Shown here piece after piece: positions 37,995-46,919 of a stretch of DNA of 64,000 nt. The notes beneath the pieces were generated by a model. That model saw nothing but the letters and a program-made list of their open reading frames with translations, was not told where the DNA came from and did no database searches. A program made the position numbers and the translations under genes. This DNA is from Komarekiella delphini-convector SJRDD-AB1 (GTDB lineage Bacteria; Cyanobacteriota; Cyanobacteriia; Cyanobacteriales; Nostocaceae), in assembly GCF_014831675.1 (NCBI RefSeq), contig NZ_VJXY01000006.1:174084-238083 (forward strand), read 5' to 3'. Position 1 is the first letter of the stretch, and each line of letters starts with the position of its first letter.

Positions 37995-39332
37995 TTAGAG
38001 AATTTTACGACCAGTTAATACTTCTCGCACTTCTAGCATGGCTGAATAAGTTGGCAGAATGTGTAAAGTTTCATTCTTTGGTGTATGCTCTAATGCAGTC
38101 GCGATCGCCTGCTTTAAATCTTCTTCGACAATCAAATTTAAGTTAGTCGGAGTGGACTTTTCACTATAGCGTAAGCGTAGTGCCATATCATAGACGCGAT
38201 CGCCACTTACTACTAAAGTCCCCCCGCGTTCTACTAACTTCTCTGTATCAACATCCCAAATCCAGGATACATCAGTACCATCGGGCGTGCGATCGTTCAA
38301 CACCAGTAGCGTAGTTTTATCGGTACTTTGAGTAACCACGCGAATTGTTTCATTTGTGCCCACGGGGTTTTTTGATAATAGAATCCGTACCCGTTTACCA
38401 TTTATTACCAAATCTTCAGCACGACCAAAAGCAGCTTGGAAGTTGTTAATAGTATCTCTGATTGTCGCTTCATCAACTCCTAATTCTTTGGCAGCAGTAA
38501 CAGCAGCTAAAGTATTATATTTATTGTATAAACCGACAAGAATTTGTTGCCATTCGCTGCTTTCTAAAGTTGGTTTACTTTTACTAAAGCCGCAGTTAGG
38601 ACAGGTAAAATCTCCTAAGTGCGACAAATAGACACCTTGATAATCTAAGGAATGTCCACATCTAGGACAATATATAGAATCAACGGCGTGAGGAATTGCT
38701 TCTAGATAGTGTTTTGGTTCATTCAAGCCGAAAAATAACACGCGTTGAGGTAACTGCTGACCGAGATAAGATAAAGTTGGGTCGTCAGCATTTGGAATTA
38801 CCACCGTTTCTGCTGGTAGAGTAGAGATTACCTTTGCCCAACGCTTACTAATTGTGTCTACTTCTCCGTATCTATCAAGTTGATCGCGGAACAAGTTTAA
38901 ACAGAGAATGATTTGCGGTTGGAGTGGTGTCAATACCTTCGGTACAATATTTTCATCTACTTCCAAAATGGCATAATCAACATCCAGCGTACCCACTAAG
39001 TTGGTGTTCTCTATAAATGCTGTCATTAAGCCATTTTCTAAATTTGCACCTGTAGAGTTATGAGCGATGCGGTAGCCTTTGCGTTCTAGAATTGTGCATA
39101 AAAGCAGCGCTGTGGTAGTTTTGCCATTAGTACCAGCAATCAAAATCACCCCGTTTTTCACTTGCTGACTTAATAGTTGCAATAATCGGGGTTCGATACG
39201 ACGAGCAATTGAGCCTGGTAATACACTAGCAGCACCTAAACGCAGCGATCGCACTAAAAACGTCACGCTTTTTGCTACTGACACCGCTAAACCAAGCCGC
39301 AGTCTATCTATGAGTTGTATTTTCTTTACCAC
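37995..39332 (-). CDS. murT: MurT-like Mur ligase (lipid II isoglutaminyl synthase subunit)
   Basis: 445 residues. The Mur ligase central domain has the P-loop ILIAGTNGKTTTALL (about 63-77) and HNSTGANLENG. The MurT-specific four-Cys zinc ribbon is present (Cys222, Cys225, Cys244, Cys247 in CPRCGHSLD and CPNCGF). The C-terminal DUF1727 domain contains VLNDRTPDGTDVSWIWD. It activates the D-Glu side chain of lipid II, with ammonia supplied by GatD. The two genes are on the same strand but are separated by repeats and two other sequences. Confidence 0.92.
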   Translation of the reverse strand: MVKKIQLIDRLRLGLAVSVAKSVTFLVRSLRLGAASVLPGSIARRIEPRLLQLLSQQVKNGVILIAGTNGKTTTALLLCTILERKGYRIAHNSTGANLENGLMTAFIENTNLVGTLDVDYAILEVDENIVPKVLTPLQPQIILCLNLFRDQLDRYGEVDTISKRWAKVISTLPAETVVIPNADDPTLSYLGQQLPQRVLFFGLNEPKHYLEAIPHAVDSIYCPRCGHSLDYQGVYLSHLGDFTCPNCGFSKSKPTLESSEWQQILVGLYNKYNTLAAVTAAKELGVDEATIRDTINNFQAAFGRAEDLVINGKRVRILLSKNPVGTNETIRVVTQSTDKTTLLVLNDRTPDGTDVSWIWDVDTEKLVERGGTLVVSGDRVYDMALRLRYSEKSTPTNLNLIVEEDLKQAIATALEHTPKNETLHILPTYSAMLEVREVLTGRKIL

Positions 39333-39703
39333 ATCTGTACCTTAATCCTCTGGGGATTACTGACTAATAGTCTTTAGTTTCAAATTTAATCCTGTGAGTC
39401 TAGCGAATCCTGGCTCAAAAAGCCAGTCCTAACTTTATAAAAAGGCGTCGGGAAAACCCATTCCTTCTCGGTAGGTAAAGAAAGACGCCCCGACGCTGTT
39501 GACGGTTAACAGTCAACAGTTAACAGTCAACACTCAAAAGTCAACGTGAAATCCATCCCCTTTTAGGGGTGGGATGAGCTTAAGATGATTCGAAGCCGAC
39601 CGTTAGACTCTCCAAAGCACCGCTTGCCAGAGATAATTTTAGTAAGCGTTATTTTAAAAAATAGTGCGTGGGCGTAATTATAAACTTATGAGGCAAACTA
39701 TCT
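39333..39703. other. Structured spacer upstream of murT
   Basis: Contains hairpin CTGGCT/AGCCAG (39410-39415 with 39421-39426), a longer stem GCGTCGGG (39445-39452) with CCCGACGC (39489-39496), TTGACTGT-type short repeats (39497-39545), and a hairpin around TCCATCCCC/GGGGTGGGA (about 39552-39574). On the minus strand it forms the 5' side of murT. It could be a structured leader or a transposon remnant; I cannot assign it. Confidence 0.4.
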
Positions 39704-40582
39704 TTATTCTTTCAACAGGACTTGGCGATGACTAGCCCACCAAGCAAATCCAGCGCCAGTTACAAACATTAGTAGACCATAAATTGCCCCAGGAATGGCC
39801 ATTGTAGGAGTATTCAGCAGCGTAGGGGTAGAAGCGATCGCGATCGCCAGAGTCCCATTTTGAATTCCTACTTCTACTGTAATTGCCGTAACGCGTTTTT
39901 CTCCTAATCGGGTTAAAGTAGCGATCAAAAAACCTAAAGCCATTCCAACCACATTCAAAACCAGAGTTGCCCAGCCCACATCTATTACATAAGAAACAAA
40001 ATTATTCCGTTCTCGCAGCAGCACTCCAGTAATTATCACCGCCAGGAAAAATAAAGACAGCCACTTCACAGGTTTATCTACCTTGTCTGCAAGTCCGGGT
40101 GCATACCGCTTGGCTATCATCCCAATTGCAATAGGTAGAAGTGTAATCACCGCAATCTGCAAAACAGTACTTAAGAACGGTAACTGTAGCGTTGTTCCTT
40201 GTCCCAAAAATGTCTGCATTGACAAATTTATGACCAGAGGAATCGTAAAAACCGTAATGAAACTACTAATAGCTGTTAGCGTCACAGAAAGAGCAACATC
40301 ACCCCCAGCCAAAAACGTAATCATATTAGAAGTAGCGCCACCCGGACAGGCTGCTAAAATCATCACACCTACTGCTAATTGTGGTTCAAGGGGAAATACC
40401 GACGCAATGCCAAAGCCCACAATCGGCAACATGATCAACTGGGCTACTAAGCCAATCACCACCGCTTTGGGATAGATTACAACTCGCTTGAAATCCTCTA
40501 GGGTCAAGGTTAACCCCATACCCAACATGATAATAAATAGAGCTAGGGGCAGAAAAACAGCTGTCAGAAAATTTGTTTCCAT
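39704..40582 (-). CDS. Bile acid:sodium symporter family transporter (BASS)
   Basis: 292 residues with about nine hydrophobic helices. The BASS/SBF signature is visible: MLGMGLTLTLEDFKRV near the N-terminus, MILAACPGGATSNMITFLAGGDVALSVTLTAISS in the conserved crossover region (Na-binding), and VEVGIQNGTLAIAIA near the end. Family members carry organic acids such as pyruvate with Na. The substrate is unknown here. It is monocistronic. Confidence 0.92.
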   Translation of the reverse strand: METNFLTAVFLPLALFIIMLGMGLTLTLEDFKRVVIYPKAVVIGLVAQLIMLPIVGFGIASVFPLEPQLAVGVMILAACPGGATSNMITFLAGGDVALSVTLTAISSFITVFTIPLVINLSMQTFLGQGTTLQLPFLSTVLQIAVITLLPIAIGMIAKRYAPGLADKVDKPVKWLSLFFLAVIITGVLLRERNNFVSYVIDVGWATLVLNVVGMALGFLIATLTRLGEKRVTAITVEVGIQNGTLAIAIASTPTLLNTPTMAIPGAIYGLLMFVTGAGFAWWASHRQVLLKE

Positions 40583-41008
40583 CCTTAACCCATGTTGGTA
40601 ACAATAAAAGTTCCTCTGGATTGTACCGTGTTATCGTTAAAATTCTAGTTATTGCTTGTGACAACCTAGCATTCAAACTAAAGCAAAGCGGGCAGGATTC
40701 ACTGTTAAAATACGAGCAATCTGATTAAACAAGACCACAGCTTAGAATTAACTCAAATGATGCTTCAACTATCATTCTGGGTAAAGTATGGAATCCAATT
40801 CAGTAAAATTAGAAACTTGTATTTACAGTAGTTTTCTTTTGCATGAAGTACAAAACTACAGGTTTTGAGCCAGGAGTTACAAACTCTTAATATCTGATTT
40901 TGAGTCCTGATTATTGTGCCTCACTTAAAAAGCAAACTGCTGTATATCCAGCCCAGTTTGCCAAATTCAGCACAAACTTACGACAAATAGTAGCTTGCAA
41001 GGTTCTCT
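40583..41008. other. Intergenic region, nothing recognised
   Basis: About 425 bp between divergent genes, AT-rich, without tandem repeats, palindromes or small ORFs that I can support. Confidence 0.4.
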
Positions 41009-41599
41009 TTGATGAATAGCATAAAGTTTCTTTTTTTACATAACAAAATTACTGACTGGCGACGGTTGATGTCTAAATGCCTGCTGCTACTTGCTTGCCT
41101 GTTTATTCTGAGTACTCAACCTGCGTATGCTGGTATCGAGAACGATTTGTATGACGGCAACATTTTTGTGGTTTATGCTGGCAATGGTTCATTAGTTCCT
41201 CCCAGACAGACACTAGCACAAGCTTTAGCAGAACATAAACCCACGGTATTGGCGTTCTATGTGGATGACAGCAGCGATTGCAAAAAATATGCTATTTCGA
41301 TTTCGCGGATACAGGAATTTTACGGTAGAGCAGCAGAAATTATCCCGATGAATGTAGATACCATCCCATCCAAAAAGACTTATGACTCTACAGAACCAGG
41401 ATATTACTATTCTGGGGGTGTTCCTCAAATCGTGGTGTTTGATAAGTCAGGTCAAGTAGTTTTGAATCAGAAAGGTCAAGTACCTTATGAGGAAATAGAC
41501 GATAGCCTTCGGCAAGTGTTTGATTTATTACCTCGCACCGAAACAGCACAGTTAAAGCGGCGTGCCTTCAACGAGTTCAGTAGTGAGTTAGCTAAATAA
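41009..41599 (+). CDS. Exported thioredoxin-fold protein, probably thylakoid-associated
   Basis: 196 residues from 41009. An internal ATG at 41069 (MSKCLLLLACLFIL) is an equally good start. The signal peptide ends at PAYA before GIEND. The rest has a thioredoxin-like order: VFYVDDSSDCKKY-like strand and helix (TVLAFYVDDSSDCKKYA), PMNVDTI, and the cis-Pro region GGVPQIVVFDKSGQVV. The CxxC motif is absent (SSDCK). It resembles cyanobacterial thioredoxin-like proteins named as thylakoid photosystem I accumulation factors; this assignment is from memory of the family and not checked. Confidence 0.7.
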   Translation: MMNSIKFLFLHNKITDWRRLMSKCLLLLACLFILSTQPAYAGIENDLYDGNIFVVYAGNGSLVPPRQTLAQALAEHKPTVLAFYVDDSSDCKKYAISISRIQEFYGRAAEIIPMNVDTIPSKKTYDSTEPGYYYSGGVPQIVVFDKSGQVVLNQKGQVPYEEIDDSLRQVFDLLPRTETAQLKRRAFNEFSSELAK

Positions 41600-41805
41600 C
41601 TTTTGGGGTAGACTCAATAGGTCTGCCCTAATTTTTCGTGCTATGTGCTACTACATTCCCCATTCTGGTAAGAGATAATATTTAAATATCTGCCTGAAAT
41701 ATCTACCATCTGACAACAAGTTAGGAGTTAATCCCTAGTTCATAGTCTATAGCGAATAACTAATGACTGATGACTAATTACTAATGACTAATAGAGTGTG
41801 TTCTG

Positions 41806-42414
41806 ATGTCAAAGCTTTACACTACTGAGGAGCTAATCCAAATTTTGGCAGCCGAACGCCAAGCTTGCCTCAAGGGAAAGCGGCTGAAATTAGAAGTCCC
41901 GGTTTCTGGAAATCCTGTAATTGATCAGTTTATCAGAACTGATGGGTTGCAACAGTTTACTGCCTATCAAGATTTCAAAGCTGCCATTCACCAATACCAG
42001 AGAGAGCATCAAATTTCAGGTATTGTTTGGAAAGAGGTAAAAGTCAAAGGTAAAAGCTTGAAGTATCCAGAAGTGGACACTGAATTAATTGCGTTAACTA
42101 ATGACTTAGAAGTATTGAAATCTGCAAAAAATTCTATTTTAAAATTTTGGTATGAAGTCACTGAAGGGATGGACTTATATTTGAGTTTTAATAATAGCAA
42201 ACAATACCAACAAATTATCACACTTGATGTAGAGAGAATTGCTCAAAGAACAGAATGGGCAAGTTTGTGGAAGTGGGAAAACTCTAGCTTTTTGGAAATG
42301 ATTTTACAGCTAGGATGGGGCAAACCAGAAGAAGCTTATTATAAACGAGGAAGACCGCGATCGGGTAGCGAATATGTTCATGCGGTGAATCCTGGAAATC
42401 GCCCTATTGGGTAA
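41806..42414 (+). CDS. Conserved hypothetical cytoplasmic protein
   Basis: 202 residues, no signal or membrane segment. It starts SKLYTTEELIQILAAERQACLKGKRLKL. The middle is alpha-helical (AYQDFKAAIHQYQREHQ), followed by a WKEVKVKGKSLKYPE strand. The C-terminus has LGWGKPEEAYYKRGRPRSG. No known domain was recognised. The gene stands alone, followed by STRR DNA. Confidence 0.6.
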   Translation: MSKLYTTEELIQILAAERQACLKGKRLKLEVPVSGNPVIDQFIRTDGLQQFTAYQDFKAAIHQYQREHQISGIVWKEVKVKGKSLKYPEVDTELIALTNDLEVLKSAKNSILKFWYEVTEGMDLYLSFNNSKQYQQIITLDVERIAQRTEWASLWKWENSSFLEMILQLGWGKPEEAYYKRGRPRSGSEYVHAVNPGNRPIG

Positions 42415-42418
42415 AAGG

Positions 42419-42475
42419 GACTGGGGAACTCGGGGCCCCCTCTGGGGATAAGGGGCAATGGGGACTGGGAATTGA
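42419..42475. repeat. STRR with 50-bp GC-rich module
   Basis: Direct copy of the module at 46611-46663 and inverse of that at 37911-37960; core CTCGGGGCCCCCTCTGGGG. Confidence 0.8.
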
Positions 42476-42604
42476 GGACTCTTAAGAGGGGGAAAAGTTT
42501 AAAGGGGAAGGGGATAGTTTTTCCCTTTCTCCCTTACCCTTTCCCCAATCCCCAATCCAACCTCTTATACCATCTTGAAAAAATCATGCGACAGATAAAC
42601 CACT

Positions 42605-42633
42605 GTAGAGACGTTGCAATGCAACGTCTCTAC
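42605..42633. repeat. GTAGAGACG palindrome copy
   Basis: 14-bp perfect arms (GTAGAGACGTTGCA and inverse) around a single A. It is the best-preserved intergenic member of the family. Confidence 0.85.
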
Positions 42634-42679
42634 CAAAGTTGCATTATTATTTACTGTTTACTGTTTACTGTTCACTGAT

Positions 42680-43690
42680 TTAATTGGGGCGGTTATTATT
42701 TACCGTTGGCATTTCACCACCAAACAAGGGGTTAGAGTTTCCACCAGTGTTGTCTGAAACAATGGAACGCATTCCCTCAAGAGTAGCAGGGATACTGCGT
42801 GGATCCATAAACATCACCTTGCTGCTATCGCTGCTGCCAATCTTTGTTCCCATTTCTAGATAATTTTGGGCTAGCAAAAACTGCAACGCTTCCTTTGCAC
42901 CTGGTTCAGTTTTCATCGTGTTAGTGATAATTTGCAGTGCCTCTGCTGTTGCTTGTGCTTTCAGAACTTGCTGCTGGCGTTCTGCTTGCGCTTGCAGCAC
43001 AATCGTCTTTTGTTGCGCTTCTGCTTGGAGAATTGTCGCTTTTTGACGCGCTTCAGCATCAAGAATTTGCGCCTCAGCTTTACCTCTAGCACTATTTACA
43101 GCAGATTCGCGATCGCCTTCAGAGGTTAAAATCGCTGCCCGTTTACGCCGTTCTGCCGACATTTGCAATTCCATCGACTCCCGAACCGCTTGAGAAGGAA
43201 TAATATCTCGCAGTTCCACCCGTGTCACTTTCACACCCCAAGGATCAGTCGAAATATCTAAATCTCGCAACAAAAGTTCATTAATTTGAGCACGAGCCGT
43301 AAAAGTTTGATCCAACTCTAGTTGTCCCATTTCTGCGCGAATTTGGGTAAGCACCAAGTTGACCATTGCCGACTGGAGATTTTCTACCTTATACCAAGCT
43401 TTTTCCATATCGACTATGCGCCAATAAACCACCGCATCCACCTCAATTCCCACGTTGTCGCGGGTAATACATTTTTGCGGAGGAATATCTAAGACTTTTT
43501 CGCGAATGGTTTCTTGGTAAACAGTTTTATCTAAGAAAGGGATTACAAAGTTTAGCCCTGGTTCCAGTTTTTTGTTATAACTACCCAATCTTTCTACTAG
43601 CGCCTCATTGCCCTGACTGATAACTCTCACAGACCCAGCTACAGCAGAACCACCAAGGGCTAAAAAGACTAACAAAAATAACTGTTCCAT
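42680..43690 (-). CDS. Stomatin/paraslipin family (SPFH domain) membrane protein
   Basis: 336 residues. A short N-terminal hydrophobic helix ([18 protein letters not shown]) precedes the SPFH/band-7 domain (about 20-190; [44 protein letters not shown]). A long Ala/Gln/Glu coiled coil follows ([28 protein letters not shown]). Such proteins form large membrane scaffolds. A NfeD gene lies 239 bp upstream on the same strand, the classical stomatin-NfeD pair. Confidence 0.93.
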   Translation of the reverse strand: MEQLFLLVFLALGGSAVAGSVRVISQGNEALVERLGSYNKKLEPGLNFVIPFLDKTVYQETIREKVLDIPPQKCITRDNVGIEVDAVVYWRIVDMEKAWYKVENLQSAMVNLVLTQIRAEMGQLELDQTFTARAQINELLLRDLDISTDPWGVKVTRVELRDIIPSQAVRESMELQMSAERRKRAAILTSEGDRESAVNSARGKAEAQILDAEARQKATILQAEAQQKTIVLQAQAERQQQVLKAQATAEALQIITNTMKTEPGAKEALQFLLAQNYLEMGTKIGSSDSSKVMFMDPRSIPATLEGMRSIVSDNTGGNSNPLFGGEMPTVNNNRPN

Positions 43691-43804
43691 TACGAGTCTC
43701 CTGATTTTTAAGTATTAAATGTCATTCAATAAGGAGTAGGGGGAGTGGGAGAACATAGCCCTATCAAGGTGGTGAAAAATCTGCTTTATCGGGATTTTAT
43801 TTAG

Positions 43805-43862
43805 TGTCTTTGTGCCTCTGTGGTTAATTAAATTAATTTTTGTCACTACAAAGACACAAAGA
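43805..43862. repeat. Inverted repeat GTGTCTTTGTG / CACAAAGACAC-like
   Basis: GTGTCTTTGTGCC near 43804 is followed by ACAAAGACACAAAG near 43849, an interspersed inverted repeat in the spacer of the nfeD/stomatin pair. Confidence 0.5.
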
Positions 43863-43929
43863 ACATTAAATGTTGAGCGCTACACCTTGACAGAGTTAGT
43901 GGGAGAACCCAATACCCTATGCCCAATAA

Positions 43930-44361
43930 CTAAGAATGCAACAAGTTTTCTGGTATCACAATCAAAGTAGTGCCTTCTCTTCTAACCACATAAACCCTTT
44001 GATGGGGTGCTATGTCGATGTCATCGTCACATCGTGCCTGCCAAGAATTTCCCTCGTATAGTACCCGCCCTGTTTTCCCGGCCAGAATTTCTGTTAAAGT
44101 TTCAGCCATAACTGCATCTTGAAGTTTCGACTTGCGTCGTCGCGGTTGGAAAAAGCGGCGGGAAAGCACAACTAGCACGGTGGAAAGCAACAGCCAAACC
44201 AAAACTTGCAGCCATAAACTCCGCAAACCTACTTGAGACAGCAACGCCACCACAAAAGCGCTGATTCCCATCAAGAAAGCGATAAAAGCTGATGGTAAAA
44301 ACAGTTCCATTAAACACAGAACTGCTCCTGCTATAAGCCAGATTAAGGTAAAACTTGGCAT
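43930..44361 (-). CDS. NfeD family membrane protein
   Basis: 143 residues, short NfeD form without the protease domain. Three hydrophobic helices occupy about 5-75 (LIWLIAGAVLCLMELFLPSAFIAFLMG, GLRSLWLQVLVWLLLSTVLVVL). A soluble OB-fold domain of about 60 residues follows (AGKTGRVLYEGNSWQARCDDDIDIAPHQRVYVVRREGTTLIV). It partners the stomatin encoded downstream. Confidence 0.92.
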   Translation of the reverse strand: MPSFTLIWLIAGAVLCLMELFLPSAFIAFLMGISAFVVALLSQVGLRSLWLQVLVWLLLSTVLVVLSRRFFQPRRRKSKLQDAVMAETLTEILAGKTGRVLYEGNSWQARCDDDIDIAPHQRVYVVRREGTTLIVIPENLLHS

Positions 44362-44594
44362 GACGCCATCCTAGAGACTACATTCACTTAAATGCATTTC
44401 TATGATTAGATACACCCAGAGGCTAACTATTTACAGAAAGCAAAACTTGGTCTTTTTACCAAAAATTTTGATTAATTTCAGTAACATGGTGTAGCCAGGG
44501 GTACACGAATCCAGTCTATTCTAGCCTTCAAGTCTATGGCTGCTAAATTTAATCGAAATTCACGAGTTAATTAGTTTGTTAAATTTATACCTTT

Positions 44595-46574
44595 ATGATT
44601 TCTACTCAACGGGTAATTTATTGTATAAATCCAAGCTGCAATAACCCTATTAATCCTGTAGGAGATAGTCTTTGTACAAGTTGTCAAACTCCTCTAGTCC
44701 ACCGCTATCTCTGGGCTATTGGTTCCTTTTCTAGAAAAATCCCACCAGGCACAAAAGTAGCAGATAGGTATGAGGTGATTACGTACCAGATTTGGCTGGA
44801 TACTCAACCCGGACTACCACCTGATGTACCTGAAGAATTGCCAAAAGAAGTAGTTCCTTACCTACGATTATATCAAGAGCGGTTACATATACCCCAGGCT
44901 TATGGTTTTGCTCGTTCCTTTGAGGAAGATGGAAGTGATATTCTCTTGCTAGAAAATGTGCCGATAGATGAGACGGGACATATTTACCCGACTATTACTG
45001 ATGCATGGGAGCAAGCAACAGCGGTACGACAAGTTTATTGGCTGTGGCAAATTCTTCAGCTTTGGACACCTCTATCGGAATTGGGAGTCGCTCGCAGTTT
45101 ACTAGTGCTGGATAACTTGAGAGTTCAGGGTTGGTGTGTGCGATTATTGGAACTTGTAGAGACGTTTCATGAAACGTCTCTACATGATGAAACGTCTCTA
45201 CAAAATCTGGGACAATATTGGCAACCTTGGGTCGCATCTGCAAAGACATCAGTAGCCGAAAAGTTAAAGAACATAGTCCAGCAGATGTGTGAAACTGAGG
45301 TAGAGTTAGAAGCTATTTCCACTCAACTCAATGAGTTATTACTATCATCCGTAGCAGAATTACCATTGAGCCTAAAAGTGTCTGGGGCTAGCGATACTGG
45401 GCCAGTAATGATACAAAATGAAGATAGTTACTACCCCACTGGTTCCAATAACTTAGATCACTCCATACTGCCGCTGTCAATTGTTTGCGATGGCATTGGC
45501 GGACATGAAGGCGGCGAGGTTGCCAGTCAATTAGCAGTACAGTCTTTGAAGTTGCAAGTTCGTGCCTTACTAGCAGAGGTAGCAGAACAAACTGAACTCG
45601 TACCGCCAAAATTGTTGCAGGAACAATTAGAGGCTAGCTTACGGGTAGTAAATAACGTGATTTATGCCCGCAATCAGGAGCAAAAACGCCAGGGTAGAGA
45701 ACGCATGGCTACAACCCTCGTGATGGCAGTGCAAGTGCCGCAACGAGTACAAACAACTGCTGGATGGCGCTCAGAAAATGCCCATGAACTTTACTTAGTT
45801 AATGTCGGCGATAGCCGTGCTTATTGGATTACTCGCAACTATTGTCAGTTGCTCACAGTAGATGATGATGTGGCGACGCGAGAAGTACGCTTTGCCCGGA
45901 GTTTATATCGAAAAGCGCTTCTTAGACCAGATGCTACTGCTCTGACACAAGCATTGGGCACAAAAGATGCAGAATCCCTGCATATCAAGATTCAGCGATT
46001 CATTTTGGAAGAAGACGGTATATTGCTGCTGTGTTCTGACGGTTTAAGCGACAATAACTGGGTAGAACAATCTTGGCAGGATTACGCAACAGCAGTATTG
46101 ACACGTCAACTTACAGTTGAAGATGCTGTTCGCAATTTGATTAATCTGGCAAACACGAAAAACGGTCATGATAATACGTCGGTTGTTCTCACTTATTGCC
46201 GTGTTTCATCAGAGTATTTAGTACCTTTTACTCCAACGCAGCAGTCATTAGAGATTGTCGAAACAAAACAACAAGAACAACAAGAACAAGAAGACTCAAC
46301 TTCTTTCACAGAAAGTTCGCAAGCATTGCTAGATTTAGACCTAGATTTGGATATTTCAGAGGAACCATTTATAAGCCCAAAAATTCCATCAACCTTAATT
46401 AGAAAACCTAATCGCAATAAACGCTTGGTAATGCTGGCGAGAGTGTTGGCGTTGCTTGTGGGGAGTACAAGTTTGGGATTATTTGCTTGGTTGCAGCTGA
46501 ATCCTCAAGGATTTCAACAAATGTGTCGGCAACTTCCCCAAGGAATGCAGCAACTTTGTCTACCTGGGGATTAG
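44595..46574 (+). CDS. Zinc-ribbon PP2C-type phosphatase, second paralogue
   Basis: 659 residues. N-terminal Cys motifs CINPSCNN and LCTSCQTPL form a zinc ribbon. A middle domain, then PP2C at about 265-530: GPVMIQNEDSY, CDGIGGHEGGEVA, MATTLVM, VNVGDSRAYW, CSDGLSDNNW and GHDNTSVV. After a Gln/Glu linker a C-terminal hydrophobic helix (about 620-640, VMLARVLALLVGSTSLGLFAW) anchors it to a membrane. The overall plan equals the soluble paralogue at 3618. Residues about 188-203 are encoded by an inserted palindromic repeat. Substrates unknown. Confidence 0.9.
   Translation: MISTQRVIYCINPSCNNPINPVGDSLCTSCQTPLVHRYLWAIGSFSRKIPPGTKVADRYEVITYQIWLDTQPGLPPDVPEELPKEVVPYLRLYQERLHIPQAYGFARSFEEDGSDILLLENVPIDETGHIYPTITDAWEQATAVRQVYWLWQILQLWTPLSELGVARSLLVLDNLRVQGWCVRLLELVETFHETSLHDETSLQNLGQYWQPWVASAKTSVAEKLKNIVQQMCETEVELEAISTQLNELLLSSVAELPLSLKVSGASDTGPVMIQNEDSYYPTGSNNLDHSILPLSIVCDGIGGHEGGEVASQLAVQSLKLQVRALLAEVAEQTELVPPKLLQEQLEASLRVVNNVIYARNQEQKRQGRERMATTLVMAVQVPQRVQTTAGWRSENAHELYLVNVGDSRAYWITRNYCQLLTVDDDVATREVRFARSLYRKALLRPDATALTQALGTKDAESLHIKIQRFILEEDGILLLCSDGLSDNNWVEQSWQDYATAVLTRQLTVEDAVRNLINLANTKNGHDNTSVVLTYCRVSSEYLVPFTPTQQSLEIVETKQQEQQEQEDSTSFTESSQALLDLDLDLDISEEPFISPKIPSTLIRKPNRNKRLVMLARVLALLVGSTSLGLFAWLQLNPQGFQQMCRQLPQGMQQLCLPGD
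45156..45201. repeat. GTAGAGACG palindrome inside the PP2C coding region
   Basis: A perfect 28-bp palindrome (14+14, no spacer; 45156-45183) followed by an extra right-arm copy TGAAACGTCTCTAC (45188-45201). It keeps the reading frame open and encodes ETFHETSLHDETSL-like residues. Confidence 0.9.
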
Positions 46575-46663
46575 GGATTGGGGATTGGGGATTGGGGATT
46601 GGGGATTGGGGACTGGGGAACTCGGGGCCCCCTCTGGGGATAAGGGGCAATGGGGACTGGGGA
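46563..46663. repeat. STRR array (GGGGATT) plus 50-bp GC-rich module
   Basis: Six GGGGATT heptamers follow the PP2C stop codon, then the CTCGGGGCCCCCTCTGGGG module shared with 42419 and 37911. Confidence 0.85.
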
Positions 46664-46670
46664 ATAGGTT

Positions 46671-46919
46671 ATGCCGAAATATCGCGGTATTAAGGATGAA
46701 TGTCGCGGTATTGATAATGAAAATCGTGATGTTGATGATGAAAGTCGCGATATTGCTTATGAAAGTCGTGATCTTAAGGATGAATGTCGCGGTATTGATA
46801 ATGAAAGTCGCGATTTTGATGATGAAAGTCGCGATATTGCTTATGAAAGTCGTGATCTTAAGGATGAATGTCGTGATCTTAAGGAGAAATGTCGCGATTA
46901 CATTCAAGGTGATGGTTAA
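46671..46919 (+). repeat. 21-bp minisatellite, open as an 82-codon heptad-repeat frame
   Basis: About 11 tandem 21-bp units (consensus cgcgatattgatgatgaaagt) span 46682-46912. ATG 46671 opens a frame of heptapeptide repeats of the form R-D-(I/L)-x-x-E-(S/C). Two other frames, one per strand, are also fully open with hydrophobic repeats, as expected from a 21-bp period, so openness alone does not prove coding. A higher-order period of 84 bp is visible (46747 and 46831). Confidence 0.7.
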
